From Nicotiana tabacum (taxonomy: Eukaryota; Streptophyta; Magnoliopsida; Solanales; Solanaceae): a stretch of 64,000 nucleotides of DNA. Of the stretch, positions 22,342-32,585 are shown in pieces. Made by a program: the position numbers and the translations under genes. The notes under the pieces are model-generated. The model was not told where the DNA came from. It did not search any database and was given only the letters and a program-made list of their open reading frames with translations. The stretch covers positions 107,733,161 through 107,797,160 of the forward strand of contig NC_134087.1 of NCBI RefSeq assembly GCF_000715075.1. Direction: 5' to 3'. Position 1 is the stretch's first letter. Each line of letters begins with the position of its first letter.

Positions 22342-24275
22342 CTTCTTTTCAGGCTTGCTTTCTGCAGCCTTGGCCTCTTCCCCCTTTCTGATTTCTGGTC
22401 TATTTCAGGCCTCCTCCCTGTGTCGACAATGGCAATTATGGCTTTCAAGGCAGGGTCGAACTCTTTGTCTTCACAAATCATGCCGATCAGCGGCCCATTA
22501 TTGTGAGCGGGCAATGGATTGTTAGTTACATTTGGGATCTCTTCGTCCCTTAGCACTATCTTCCCCTGCTCTATCAAATTTTCGACCACTCTTTTCAATG
22601 ACCAGCAGTCGTTTGTATCATGTCCTTCGGCCCCTGAATGATAGGCGCATCTGACTCCGGCTTTGTAAGAAGGAGATGTCGGGTTTTGCCTCGTTTGGGG
22701 AATTGGTTGCAAAAAACCCAACTGGACTAGCTTAGGGAACAATGTGGAGTATTGTTCACCAATGGGCGTGAAAGTCCGCCGTCGAGGCGGCTCTTGGGGG
22801 CGGTAGTTATTTTGCGGGGGTTGTGGGTTATAGTGGTTGCGGTAAGGAGGCTGATTTCTGGGAGGTGGAGCTGGGCCTCGGTTGGCTTGTTGTGGTGAAT
22901 GGTTATAAGGTTGGGCATTCATGACCATATAAGGTTGATGAGCATATGCCACATTTGAGTGGGGGTAGTAGTGTTGTGGGGCCCTTTCCGGAAAATGGGG
23001 CCTGGGATGACGATACTCCCTTGCTTCAGAGGCTGCCATAGCCGTTTCTTCCTTCTTCTTCCCCCTTGTCGTTCCTCCCGACCCGCTTTGGACGGCCTGG
23101 GAGGTTGCCCTTATGGCTGCTTGACTCAGAATCCGACCCGTTTTCAACCCATTCTCTACCATCTCTCCTATCTTGATTGCTTCCGCGAATGGCTTACCCA
23201 TGGCCGACATCATGTTTTGGAAATAGTCAGACTCTTGAGCCTGGAGAAAGGTAGTGACCATTTCCACTTCATCCATGGGAGGCTTCACTCTCGACGCCTG
23301 TTCACGCCACTTAATAGCATACTCTCTAAAACTTTCCGAAGGCTTCTTCTTCAAATTCGACAGAGAGTTTCGGTCTGGCGCAATGTCGATGTTATACTGG
23401 AATTGCTTTACAAAATCTCTGGCGAGATCATCCCATATATGCCATCGGGACATTTCCTGATCCATATACCATTCCGAAGCTATCCCTACTAAGCTTTCCC
23501 CAAAATATGCCATGAGCAGTTCTTCTTTTCCGCCGGCTCCCCGCAATTGGTTGCAGTATTTCTTAAGATGTGCAATGGGGTCACCGTGCCCATCATATTT
23601 CTCGAATTTGGGGGTCTTGAAACCCGTTGGCAGGTGCACGTGAGGGAACATGCACAGGTCGGCGTAAGAGACGCTCTTTTGTCCACTCAACCCTTGCATA
23701 TTCTTCAAACTTTGTTCAAGGCTTCTCATTCTCTTAGCAATCTCATTTTGTTCTGCAATCCTGGGGTTCTGATCCTGTCCCGGTGCGAGTTCGCACTGAG
23801 GCGGTAGAGGATTATTGTTGGTAGCGAACCTGGTTGGTTCCATTGAGAACGATGGTGCTTGGAATGTAAAAGAGGATGAGTCGAAGCTTGGCTTGTATGT
23901 GGCAGGCTGTGCCGTAGCCGGGCAAGGCGATGCAGTAAAGATATTCATGCTTGCATCGGTGGCCGACATTCGGGGATGAGGCTCAGAAGGTGATCCGGCG
24001 GAGAAAACGGAGTTGGCTGGGTACCCGAATGGGGTAGCAGGGTAATTTATGGGGTCATTAGAAGTCCCACCTGACCTGGAGAATAATTCAGGGAATCCGG
24101 GGACGACACTTGGCGGCTCTTTCCCATTGTTCCAATCATCCAGCATTTCCAACATGCGGAGCCGCAGGATTCTATTTTCTTCTGCAGTTGCGGATTCAGG
24201 CGTGAGGACGGCTGAGATTGAGCTCTCCTCAGAGACGGGGACTGTTTGCAATGGAATTTCCGAAGACATTTCCAC
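22326..24275 (-). CDS. Ogre gag
   Basis: 649-aa frame. The N-terminal 200 residues are Pro/Ser-rich, with a MRSLEQSLKNMQGLSG helix. The retrotransposon gag core spans about 215-390 (FEKYDGHGDPIAHLKKY, then a W in EWYMDQEMSRW). A Pro/Gln/Tyr-rich linker follows. Near 541-556 is a zinc-knuckle variant C-x2-H-x5-H-x4-C (CAYHSGAEGHDTNDC). It forms the particle and packages the RNA. The C-terminus runs out of frame after RPEIDQ near 22,400; an 11-bp near-repeat (CTGAAATAGAC beside CAGAAATCAGA) sits exactly there. Removing 11 bases would restore the frame into protease, so this looks like a small duplication lesion, or a frameshift site if it recurs in other copies. Confidence 0.9.
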   Translation of the reverse strand: MEMSSEIPLQTVPVSEESSISAVLTPESATAEENRILRLRMLEMLDDWNNGKEPPSVVPGFPELFSRSGGTSNDPINYPATPFGYPANSVFSAGSPSEPHPRMSATDASMNIFTASPCPATAQPATYKPSFDSSSFTFQAPSFSMEPTRFATNNNPLPPQCELAPGQDQNPRIAEQNEIAKRMRSLEQSLKNMQGLSGQKSVSYADLCMFPHVHLPTGFKTPKFEKYDGHGDPIAHLKKYCNQLRGAGGKEELLMAYFGESLVGIASEWYMDQEMSRWHIWDDLARDFVKQFQYNIDIAPDRNSLSNLKKKPSESFREYAIKWREQASRVKPPMDEVEMVTTFLQAQESDYFQNMMSAMGKPFAEAIKIGEMVENGLKTGRILSQAAIRATSQAVQSGSGGTTRGKKKEETAMAASEAREYRHPRPHFPERAPQHYYPHSNVAYAHQPYMVMNAQPYNHSPQQANRGPAPPPRNQPPYRNHYNPQPPQNNYRPQEPPRRRTFTPIGEQYSTLFPKLVQLGFLQPIPQTRQNPTSPSYKAGVRCAYHSGAEGHDTNDCWSLKRVVENLIEQGKIVLRDEEIPNVTNNPLPAHNNGPLIGMICEDKEFDPALKAIIAIVDTGRRPEIDQKSERGKRPRLQKASLKRRWRRK

Positions 24276-24664
24276 ACTTCCTTTTGACCTGGTGAAGTAG
24301 GTGTGAGTACTGTTTCTGGTCCTAAAAATAGGTAGTTGAACACCTCTCCTTGACCTCGTGAAGTATGAGTGCGAGGCCAGACTTTCACCAAACCAACCGT
24401 CTTTTCAAAAACCCTGGAAACATGCTCAATGACAAGCGCACGGTTAATTTGCAGCAAATAACAGATAGTTAATCTCACGTTGGGCATGATGCACCTATAC
24501 AGTTAAGTGGATTACTATATGTCTGCTACGAGAGCACGCGTCATTCCGGTATTTTCCTCTTATTTTTTCTTTTGTTTTTTTTCTTTTATTTTATTTTCAT
24601 TTATTTTTCTTTTATATTTTTTTTTGTAGCAAAATAAAATGCGATCGGATCCGATGAGGATTGC

Positions 24665-24705
24665 CTACGTATCACGATACTCACGTGAATCAGATCATTA
24701 CGTAG
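24665..24705 (-). other. Ogre two-stem hairpin motif, copy C
   Basis: Outer pair CTACGTA (24665-24671) with TACGTAG (24699-24705). Inner pair TCACG (24672-24676) with CGTGA (24684-24688), loop of seven. Junction ATCAGATCA. It lies between the ORF1 stop (24885) and the gag start (24275). Confidence 0.65.
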
Positions 24706-24884
24706 TTCGAAAACACAAATGAGCATGAAAGAAGCAAATTCTTTATTATTGAAGCAGTCTATTACAAACTACATTTTGCAAAAGAAAAAGCAAACTTTGA
24801 AAATAAACCTAGACTCAAAAAATAGACTAAAAATCACCCTGATGAAAAAAAAACAGGCAGAAGATGCTAAGATACAGATTTGAC

Positions 24885-26942
24885 CTATGAATGCATTATG
24901 GTTTTAAAAATTGGTTTCCGCGGGGCGTCGTTCGGCCTCGCCGCGGTCCTAGGCGTGAGATCCCTCTCAAGTTGCTCTAGCTCGTGCATAGTCTGCTTGA
25001 CATAAACCATTACTGCCGAGAGGAAGGTAACACTAGACATGTTCTCACATCGTAGACATCGTCTGGTGATGGCGTGGGCAACGGCTTTGATCCTATCTCT
25101 GGTTTGCTTCTTCTCTACAAGCAGGTGCTTTATCTGATCGCTGCATATCTTGAAGACTTGAACATCTTGCATGTGTTGATGCTTCAATCGCCGTACTTCC
25201 AATTTCATATGGGCTATTGTGTCATACCAGTATCTGCTTTCCATTTGGAAATCCTTGGCCTGACTAGCTGCTTTGATTTCAAGTGCTGCCATCTCTCTCT
25301 TTATTTTAGCAATAGTCTTCTCGTGGTCGCCTTCCAATTGATTCAGGTGTCTGCGATGCTTATCTGCTCTTGTATCCCACTGTGCCTTGAGCTCTGCTAT
25401 GATGTTTTCAGATTTCTCCAAACCATCTCGCCATTCCCTGATTTCACCTTTTAGCCCTTTTATCAGCTGCTCGTCCGATCGACGCCTTGGTTGTCTATCT
25501 GCATCCCACCTTATCTGTTTGATCTGGGCTCTGAGCATTTCATTTTCTTGAATCAATCTGTTCCGTTCTCCCAGATCGGTAGCAACTTGCACGTTGTGTT
25601 CATATTTCAATTTTTCCACTTGTTGCTTTAACCCGCTGATTTCGGTGCAATAGCCTCTTTCTTTTGCTAACCAATCCCACTGCTTTTGTGATGATTCGGT
25701 AAAATTCCGGATGTGGGGTCTCTTAGCTGGCCTTTCGTGCTCGAGTTCCCTTCTGTACCATGCAAGGTAACCTGGCGCCGTTTCTCCTTTGGCTTGATCC
25801 CGCACGCAAGTATCTGATTTCAAATATTGACCCTCATTCCAGATTTGGCGAATCTTTGCTTCTGGGAACTGTCCGTTAGGACTTATCTCGATTGCTTGAG
25901 TGCTTAGATCTTCCTCACGAGGTACTGTCTGGCATTTTCCGAACTGTCTTAAAACTCGGCCGGGTGCGTAAGGTTGAATGCTCTTAAGCCCCATTAGCAA
26001 GAAATGAGTTTTAGTCGCTGACATATATAAGACCTCATCAACGGGCAACCATCCCAACTTCCATTGTATTTGGCTGGCAGTAAGAGCTTGAAAGAACGAG
26101 GTCCAAGCCAGGACTCCTTCGGGCAAACTGATCTCTTTGGCTCTTGCGTAAGATTCTTCTATGCGGGTCTTATCCGGGGAACCACGGCTCAAAATCTCGG
26201 AATGATGGCAAAGGTGCTCGGTCATCCATATCTGCAGGAGCAAGTTACAACCTTCGAAGAAATTTCCCCCAGCTTTACAAGCTGTGAGAGCTCGAAAGAT
26301 GTCGGATACCACCATAGGCGCGAGAGTACTGTCACTTTGCGTGAGTAAAGTGCTGACGACCCCCGATATCTTCAAATCAATGTTTCCATCTTTCCTGGGA
26401 AATACCAGAAGTCCCAGAAACGTTATCATGAACGCCACCCGTCTGTGCTCGTCCCACTTCTGACGAACTCCTTTGCTGCACAGTTTGTTGATTGGATTAT
26501 TGAATCCCCCCTCGTGACCGTATCTATCATATATGAAGCATGGAGTACAGAATCCGGCTGCTAGATCCGGGTTGTGGACTGTTCTAGGTATTTTCAATGA
26601 ATCCAGGAACCGATGTACTGTGACGACTCTTGGGGCGACCAAGTATTTTTCCCTCAGCGGAAGTTCAGTATTCCCGATGTATCCGGCCATTTCTTCTAAA
26701 GTTGGGGTGAGCTCAAAATCAGAGAAATGGAAAACATTGTGCGCCGGGTCCCAATAGGTAACCAAAGCTCTTATGATATCTCCCCGAGGCTGGATTTCCA
26801 ACAGACCCACAAGACCTTTCAGATTTTTCTTAACCTCATTTTGCCCTTCAACACCTAGATCATTCCACCATAGCCGTAACTTGATAGGGATTTTGGTCAT
26901 TATTGAAAAATGTTCATTTTGCATCGTGCTCATCCTGCACAT
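24885..26942 (-). CDS. Ogre ORF1 protein (plant-mobile-domain-like plus coiled coil)
   Basis: 685-aa frame upstream of gag, the position of ORF1 in Ogre elements. Its role is not known. Residues about 20-330 resemble the plant mobile (aminotransferase-like) domain: LVTYWDPAHNVFHF followed by ELTPTLEEMAGYIG, then a long helical region. About 420-600 is charged heptad-like sequence (LKQQVEKLKYEHNVQVA, LIQENEMLRAQIKQI) that should form a coiled coil. The start at 26942 is the first ATG; a second in-frame ATG follows within a few codons (MCRMSTM). No stop or shift is seen. The similarity to the mobile domain is by eye and should be treated as tentative. Confidence 0.85.
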   Translation of the reverse strand: MCRMSTMQNEHFSIMTKIPIKLRLWWNDLGVEGQNEVKKNLKGLVGLLEIQPRGDIIRALVTYWDPAHNVFHFSDFELTPTLEEMAGYIGNTELPLREKYLVAPRVVTVHRFLDSLKIPRTVHNPDLAAGFCTPCFIYDRYGHEGGFNNPINKLCSKGVRQKWDEHRRVAFMITFLGLLVFPRKDGNIDLKISGVVSTLLTQSDSTLAPMVVSDIFRALTACKAGGNFFEGCNLLLQIWMTEHLCHHSEILSRGSPDKTRIEESYARAKEISLPEGVLAWTSFFQALTASQIQWKLGWLPVDEVLYMSATKTHFLLMGLKSIQPYAPGRVLRQFGKCQTVPREEDLSTQAIEISPNGQFPEAKIRQIWNEGQYLKSDTCVRDQAKGETAPGYLAWYRRELEHERPAKRPHIRNFTESSQKQWDWLAKERGYCTEISGLKQQVEKLKYEHNVQVATDLGERNRLIQENEMLRAQIKQIRWDADRQPRRRSDEQLIKGLKGEIREWRDGLEKSENIIAELKAQWDTRADKHRRHLNQLEGDHEKTIAKIKREMAALEIKAASQAKDFQMESRYWYDTIAHMKLEVRRLKHQHMQDVQVFKICSDQIKHLLVEKKQTRDRIKAVAHAITRRCLRCENMSSVTFLSAVMVYVKQTMHELEQLERDLTPRTAARPNDAPRKPIFKTIMHS

Positions 26943-27253
26943 TTATTAAGGTGATTTTAACAAAAATGACTGACTCAAAATATTTTACAGAGGGGACCAA
27001 GCTTTGAACACGGCCTTTAAGCACTTCGGGGAAGAAGATTTTAAGGCTGTGTGGGTCTAAAAATGCTAATGAAAACCCAAAAGTGGCTATTTATGCAAAG
27101 TCAACCTTCCGGCGTCCCTTTCGAGAACATTCGGCTATTCATGTCAAAAACAGCATCACCTGACTTATTTATGACTCTTTAAAAAATTTGAAACATATTT
27201 TTTTTGATTTTGGCTATTTTAGCAAAATGGGGGTTGAACCCGACGAGGGTTGC

Positions 27254-27292
27254 CTACGTATCTCACATCCGGTGAGAATCAAACCGGCGTAG
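27254..27292 (-). other. Ogre two-stem hairpin motif, copy D
   Basis: Outer pair CTACG (27254-27258) with CGTAG (27288-27292). Inner pair TCTCAC (27261-27266) with GTGAGA (27272-27277), loop of five. Junction ATCAAACCG. About 310 bases upstream of the ORF1 start. Its left flank GAGGGTTGC matches copy C (GAGGATTGC). Confidence 0.65.
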
Positions 27293-28280
27293 TTCGGGGA
27301 TACCGCGAATAGAGAAAATTAAATAAACCTAAAAATCAGAAATAAGTATTTTTTTTTATTATTCTTGAAGAAAGATAAAGACTAAAGAAAAAATAATTTT
27401 TTTTTGCAATATTTGGACTATCAGTCTGAATTTATAAAAAGGGTATTACAAGAGAAAATTTTTTTGAATTATGAGTTTTCCATTTTTTTTACTTTTAAAA
27501 ATAAATACCATTTCTTTTTTTTTTATTTTGAAAGCGAAAGAATTTTTTTTTTATTTTATATATACCCCCCTTTTTTAATAATTTAAACTAAGAAGACAAA
27601 TTTTGTTTTTATTCTTTCTTTTTCTTTTTTTTTAGAACAATTCCGGTGAGGTTTTGACAATACTTGAACATTGGTTTTATTTTTCCAAAATAAGTAATTA
27701 TCCTTCCACGTTGCTATTTTCCTCTTTTTTTTTTAGAAACCGGTCAGCATGCGGAACCGAAGCAAATAAATGCACAAAACAAATAGGATGCAGCAGGGTG
27801 GTCTTTTCAATTCAGGTTGCCTGTCCTAGACGGACCCAACCCCTGTGTTGAGCCCCCTAAGTCAAGTGCATCATGATGCAAATAAACGTTCCTACTAGGG
27901 ATCCGGCATGAAGTTTCGTTATACTAGGTTTAAACCTTGGTATTTGTTCTAGACTGTGTACCCGAGCGGACCAACTCGAGTCGAGGAGGGGCTACGTACC
28001 GGGGACCCGCGAGATCGTCCGGCTTTGTAACTTGTCCGTCCTCTTTCTTATTTTAGGTATTGACATTAACAGAATAGGGAGTCTCGACCAGCGAGCTTCT
28101 CCCCGGAGGTAAGAAGAGAAGGGTTTCGGCACAGTTTATATACAGTTCAGATAATATCAAAGCGGTAAAAGACAGCATTATGCAAAAACATGTAATAAAG
28201 ATCAGATAATAAAGCCAAATATAACAATTATTCTAAGCTCGAATTCTTGAACCCTGAACCAGTGGTTCTGGGTCCACTTT

Positions 28281-28298
28281 TCCCCAGCAGAGTCGCCA
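28281..28298 (-). promoter_or_regulatory. Ogre primer-binding site
   Basis: On the minus strand TGGCGACTCTGCTGGGGA, four bases after the 5' LTR. It starts with TGG, as required to pair with a tRNA CCA end. From memory, Ogre elements use a tRNA-Arg primer with a site of this kind. Confidence 0.8.
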
Positions 28299-28302
28299 GA
28301 GC

Positions 28303-31300
28303 TGTCACACCTCCTTTTTGCGCGCCCTGCCCCGAAGGGTTAGATGCGCGGGTGGAGTTTTTCCAATTTAAGTGACAATATTCGAAATGGGATTATTTAT
28401 TTAATTCAGAGTCGCCACCTGGGAAAGGTTTGGTTTTTGGTGTCCCAAGTCACCGGTTTATCTTGAATCCCAAATCGAGGAAATTTTCGACTTTTCCAAA
28501 TGAAGTCTGCGAACCAGAAATTCTAAGTAAGGAATTCTGTTGACCCGAGGGAAGGTGTTAGGCACCCTCGGATCCCGTGGTTCTAGCACGGTCGCTTAAA
28601 TTGTTATAATGGCTAAATATCCGATTTAAATACATGTTGTGACCTATGTGCTTTTATTAAGTTTCAATTGCTTTTACTATTATCAATTATTTTACAGAAT
28701 TGCAACGTCGTGAAAATGCGTCTCGAACCACGTCACAATCAATGCACCCGTGATTGTCGACACATTTGGACTCCATTGAGATTTGGATTTGGGTCACATC
28801 AATGTGCACCCGAATCTAAGAATGTGATTTAATTAAACCGCGCCAACAGAGTCTAACGCGCTATTATCTTTGTAGAAGGCCATGAAATTTATTAAATGGC
28901 CCATCCTGAATTCTAGATAATTATCAGGGTTATTTATTGAGGGCCCCGCAATTTTGCACCTTTATTTGGCGAGGCTTGTCTCTATTTTAGAAAAGGGTAT
29001 CCTAAAGTGGCTACATTTTTATATATTTGCGTCAAAAAAAAAAAAGAGAAGAAAAATGCTAAATTAACTATATGCTTTTGTCTAATCCGGACTCTTATCG
29101 ATTTCTGATTGATTATTTACAAAGCGGAAGGATGCCATAACTTATGAAACATACTTTAATTGGACAAAGAAATTACATTCGAGATTGACCCAATATTATA
29201 CTTGTGTCCAAACGTTTCTTGAATTGAATTTTACTAGACTTATTGGGGCTGAAATGAAGGAATTAACTACTGGGCGTTGTTACTAATGGGATTTGAACAT
29301 GATATTATGTACTGCCTAACGAGACCCAGCAAAGACTAAAATGAAACAAGTCAGCATAGTGTAAGTTTGGAGTATCCATACTTTGTATTAACAAATAGCT
29401 ACGAACTAAAACCTGAAGGACCAAACTCAGAAGTGTATTAGTTAACAATACATTTTCGTACTATTGAACTGGGAACTAACAACTACACAGGCCCCTTAAT
29501 ATGCCATGAATATTACAACAAATGATTCTGAACTTCTTCAACCTTTTCATTTCATGCTTTCAAGCTGTTTCAATTACATCAATATGGGCCTGAAATGTGT
29601 ACCTGGAAATGCTGAATGTGCACAGGAGAAAAAGAAGAAGATGTTGAGATCAGCAGCAAAATAAACAGGACTAGCAATAGCAACAGGACAGAGCAGCAGC
29701 AGAACAAAACGAGCAGCAGAAAAAGGGCTCAAGTGCAGAAATGCAGCTATGGCCAATAGAAAGAAATAGCCAAACGAGAGCACAACCCAGTGAAGTAGAA
29801 TCAAGAACTCCAAGCAGACCAAACCAATAGTGAACCAATGGAAAACACTTGACTAAATAGACACAGCTGGAACTTCAAACAATCAGAATGGATTTCAGCG
29901 AGTTAAACGACTGAAAATCCAAATAACAAATAGGAGGAAACAATTCCCGATTGTAGATTGTATAATTTCTGTATCTCTTTGTATGTCTTTCAAGCTTTCT
30001 CTTTCAACACTCCTCACAGTGTGTGTATTTTCTTTCTTAGTTCTGATTCTCTCTATCTTTTTTATGCTCCTCCTCACAGTGTATCTATTTTCCTCTTCAG
30101 CTCTCTTTCCCCAGAAAATCCTCACTGTGTGTTTATTTTTTCTTTTACAGCCCTCAAGGTCCAGTGTGTATATCCTCCTCTCTATATCCCTGTCTGTTCT
30201 TTTTTAGATGGTCCTCCTGTCCCCCCTTTTATAAGTCTCAAAACTATCTTTTTTAACAGCCCTTTTTTTTCAGAATACCCCAGTCCCTCCCATGTGCCTT
30301 CCATTTTCAGTTCCACTTTAGCTAATTAAGTATTAAACCCCATCCTTCCCCTGGCAGGCTTAAACTTTCCCATTTTATTAACTAAAAGCAAGCATGGGCA
30401 GCAGAATCTATCTGACAGCATATGCTGTCAACACATTTTAAATTTGAAAGCCCCTTTTAAGAAGGAAACAGGCTGTGCACAATGCACATGCTGTGCACAA
30501 GTGCACATGCCATCGACTCAGATTTCAATTAACAGACCAAGCCTTTTCTGAAATCATATTAACAGCTATAAGTAACTGGACTTGGTTCTTAATTGTTTTC
30601 AACAAATGTTCAACAGAAGCAAATCGATTTACTACGCTCAGACAGTTGAAATTAATTGACGACACATGTCGACTCGACTATATTAGTATTAACATACACA
30701 ATCGTAGCCAAAAATCAGACATTCAGAAGTATGGGACACATGACTCAACTTATACTGATTAAAACAGAATTGTACTTTGAGGATTTAGTCAGTACAAATT
30801 CGGAATACCACCAATACACATGCCTTAACAGAATAGGAGGGGAGGGATTCAGACAAACACAGAGGTTCAAACAAAGTGGACAAACAAAAGTAGATAAAAT
30901 TAGAACAAATATGAACAGTCTTTTAAAACAAATCATACGGACTAAAGCAAATAAAGGAAAGAAAGCAGACTCACCTTAAACTTGAAAAGTTAAAAAAGTT
31001 TGAACCCGGATTTGGACAGACCTTTCTTAAGGCTGAACGAACTTTAATCGAAGTGTTTCTCAGATGAGAAACACTTCGATTAAGGTCCATTAAACCTTAA
31101 TCTCTTTGGCTCGGACTGGCATGGGCCAGCGATGAAGAACTACAAAGTTCTCAGAACTCAGATCTGGGATTCATGCTTCCCTGGTCAGATTCGGACCAAA
31201 CCAAGTATGGTTCGGTCACGAGGGTGGTCTGGGGAGTATCTGGTACAAAACTGGGATTGGTTGGGTCAGATCGAGTTTTGACTCGAATCTTCGAATGAAG

Positions 31301-32257
31301 ATTCGAGGACCTGGGGGGTGATTCGAAACATGGGGTTGGTAGATTTGGGTTCAGGATGGCCTGGGGGTCCTATGGTGTTCAAGGGAAGGTCACCGGCGTC
31401 CATGCCGCCGGCTTTCATGGCGGAAGTATGCAGAGGCGGCTAGGGTTTAGGGCTGTTCGTTTGGGGAGACGAAGCAGCTGGGGTATTGGATAGGGGGGTA
31501 GGGTAGTGTTATGTACTTATATAGTTAGTGGGCAAGTGGATCCTGGCCGTTGGATGAGACGAGATGAAGGGCCAGGATCCTTCGGCTAACAGGGAACGAT
31601 GTCGTTCCAAGGGTGAAGGGTTAGGGTCGGTCCGGGTGAGACGGGTCGGGTTTATTGGTGGGTTATGGGGATTGATCTTGGACCGTTGGATCGGCTTGGT
31701 TTAAACGGTTGTGATGGGTTGGCATCGAAACGACGTAGCTTTGGTGTTAAACTACGTCGTTTCATGGCGGGGGTGGGCTGTTTGGACTGGTGGCTTGGGC
31801 TGAGTTCGTTGGGCCAATTTTAACAAACTGGCCCAAGTCCGGAAGGGCCTTTTCTTTCTCTTTTTTTTTTATTTTTATTTCTTTTCTTATTTATTTTAAA
31901 ACAAAACTAAGCCAAAAAAATCAAATTAAAATTAAATACACACTCAAATATAATTATTTGCGCACATACTAAAGTATTTCAAAACCGGTAAAGTCAAACC
32001 AAACAAAATCACGGACGAAAAATGCCTGTTCACGATTTTCTATTTAACGACCGAATTACGGTTTGAATTACGCAGGACACATATATATTTTTTTTGAATT
32101 TTATTTTAATAAAGTAAATAAATAAGAATGGGCCAAAATCACAAATAAACCCACAAGGTGCCGCACAGAAATTCGAAATTGTACAGCGGGGCCAATTATA
32201 TATTTTTTATTTCTTTTTGGAGCGATTGTCGTGTGAAGCAAAAATCACGTGCTCACA
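28303..32257 (-). repeat. Ogre 5' LTR
   Basis: 3,955 bp, the promoter-side LTR for this minus-strand element. A TATA box lies at 31516-31524. If transcription starts about 30 bases downstream of it, U3 is only about 0.75 kb and R-U5 about 3.2 kb. All hairpins of the 3' LTR are present; one pair in the AATTGGCCCAA stem is broken by a T-to-C change near 31827. Confidence 0.95.
31516..31524 (-). promoter_or_regulatory. TATA box of the Ogre LTR promoter
   Basis: The minus strand reads CTATATAAG, a textbook plant TATA box, about 0.74 kb from the LTR's upstream end. The identical site in the 3' LTR (12480-12488) would direct transcription out into Copia-1. Confidence 0.6.
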
Positions 32258-32262
32258 CCATT

Positions 32263-32585
32263 GTGAGAAAATATCTCTTTCCATTATATGTAGGAAATTT
32301 ATAGGGTCCCCAAACATCCATATGTATCAAATCAAAGACATTGTCTGCTTTGTTATTACTAACTGGAAAAGGAGTCCCAACTTGCCTGGCTAAAGGACAT
32401 ATGCCACATGTGCTTATTTCTGCTTTACTACTGCTACTAAGACTAGGAATTTTCTTGAGAACTTGAATTGGAACATATCCCATCCTCTTGTAACACATCT
32501 CAGCTTCATTCCTGCGTACAACCACCACTAATGATCTAGTTGTATTCTTGTTTCTCCTTTGTGAGTGCAACACATATAGTCCATA
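32263..32585 (-). pseudogene. Copia-1 middle part: GAG-pre-integrase and integrase start
   Basis: A 320-bp island of Copia-1 between the two nested elements. It carries YVLHSQRRN and the H/C-rich finger with CYKRMGY and CGICPLARQ, then DLIHMDVWGPY, the first catalytic D of the integrase. Reading continues across the Ogre into MVDDHSRW at 9264, and upstream across the Tekay into the protease end at 42,789. This proves that the two large elements entered one Copia frame. Confidence 0.88.

Larger units (their letters stand above)
26943..28302 (-). other. Ogre 5' leader
   Basis: 1.36 kb from the 5' LTR to ORF1. It begins with the primer site, contains hairpin copy D, and on the plus strand is T-rich between 27,340 and 27,740, so the RNA has long A-rich stretches. 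No ORF of note. Confidence 0.8.
9266..32257 (-). mobile_element. Ogre (Ty3/Gypsy Tat-lineage) LTR retrotransposon, full length
   Basis: A 22,992-bp element on the minus strand, inserted in the integrase frame of Copia-1. The 5-bp target duplication CCATT is perfect (9261-9265 and 32258-32262). The LTRs are 3,955 bp each, TGTCAC...TCACA. The order on the minus strand is 5' LTR, primer site, ORF1, gag, protease, a short intron, RT, RNase H, a second RNase H, integrase, a long 3' region with tandem repeats, polypurine tract, 3' LTR. Great length, ORF1 upstream of gag, an intron between protease and RT, and a second RNase H are the known marks of Ogre. The LTRs are nearly identical, so insertion was recent. 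The one coding doubt is a frame change between gag and protease. Confidence 0.95.

Noticed and set aside
17157..24300. Plus-strand ORFs opposite the Ogre genes
   Set aside because: Antisense shadows of the long minus-strand frames, low-complexity or truncated.
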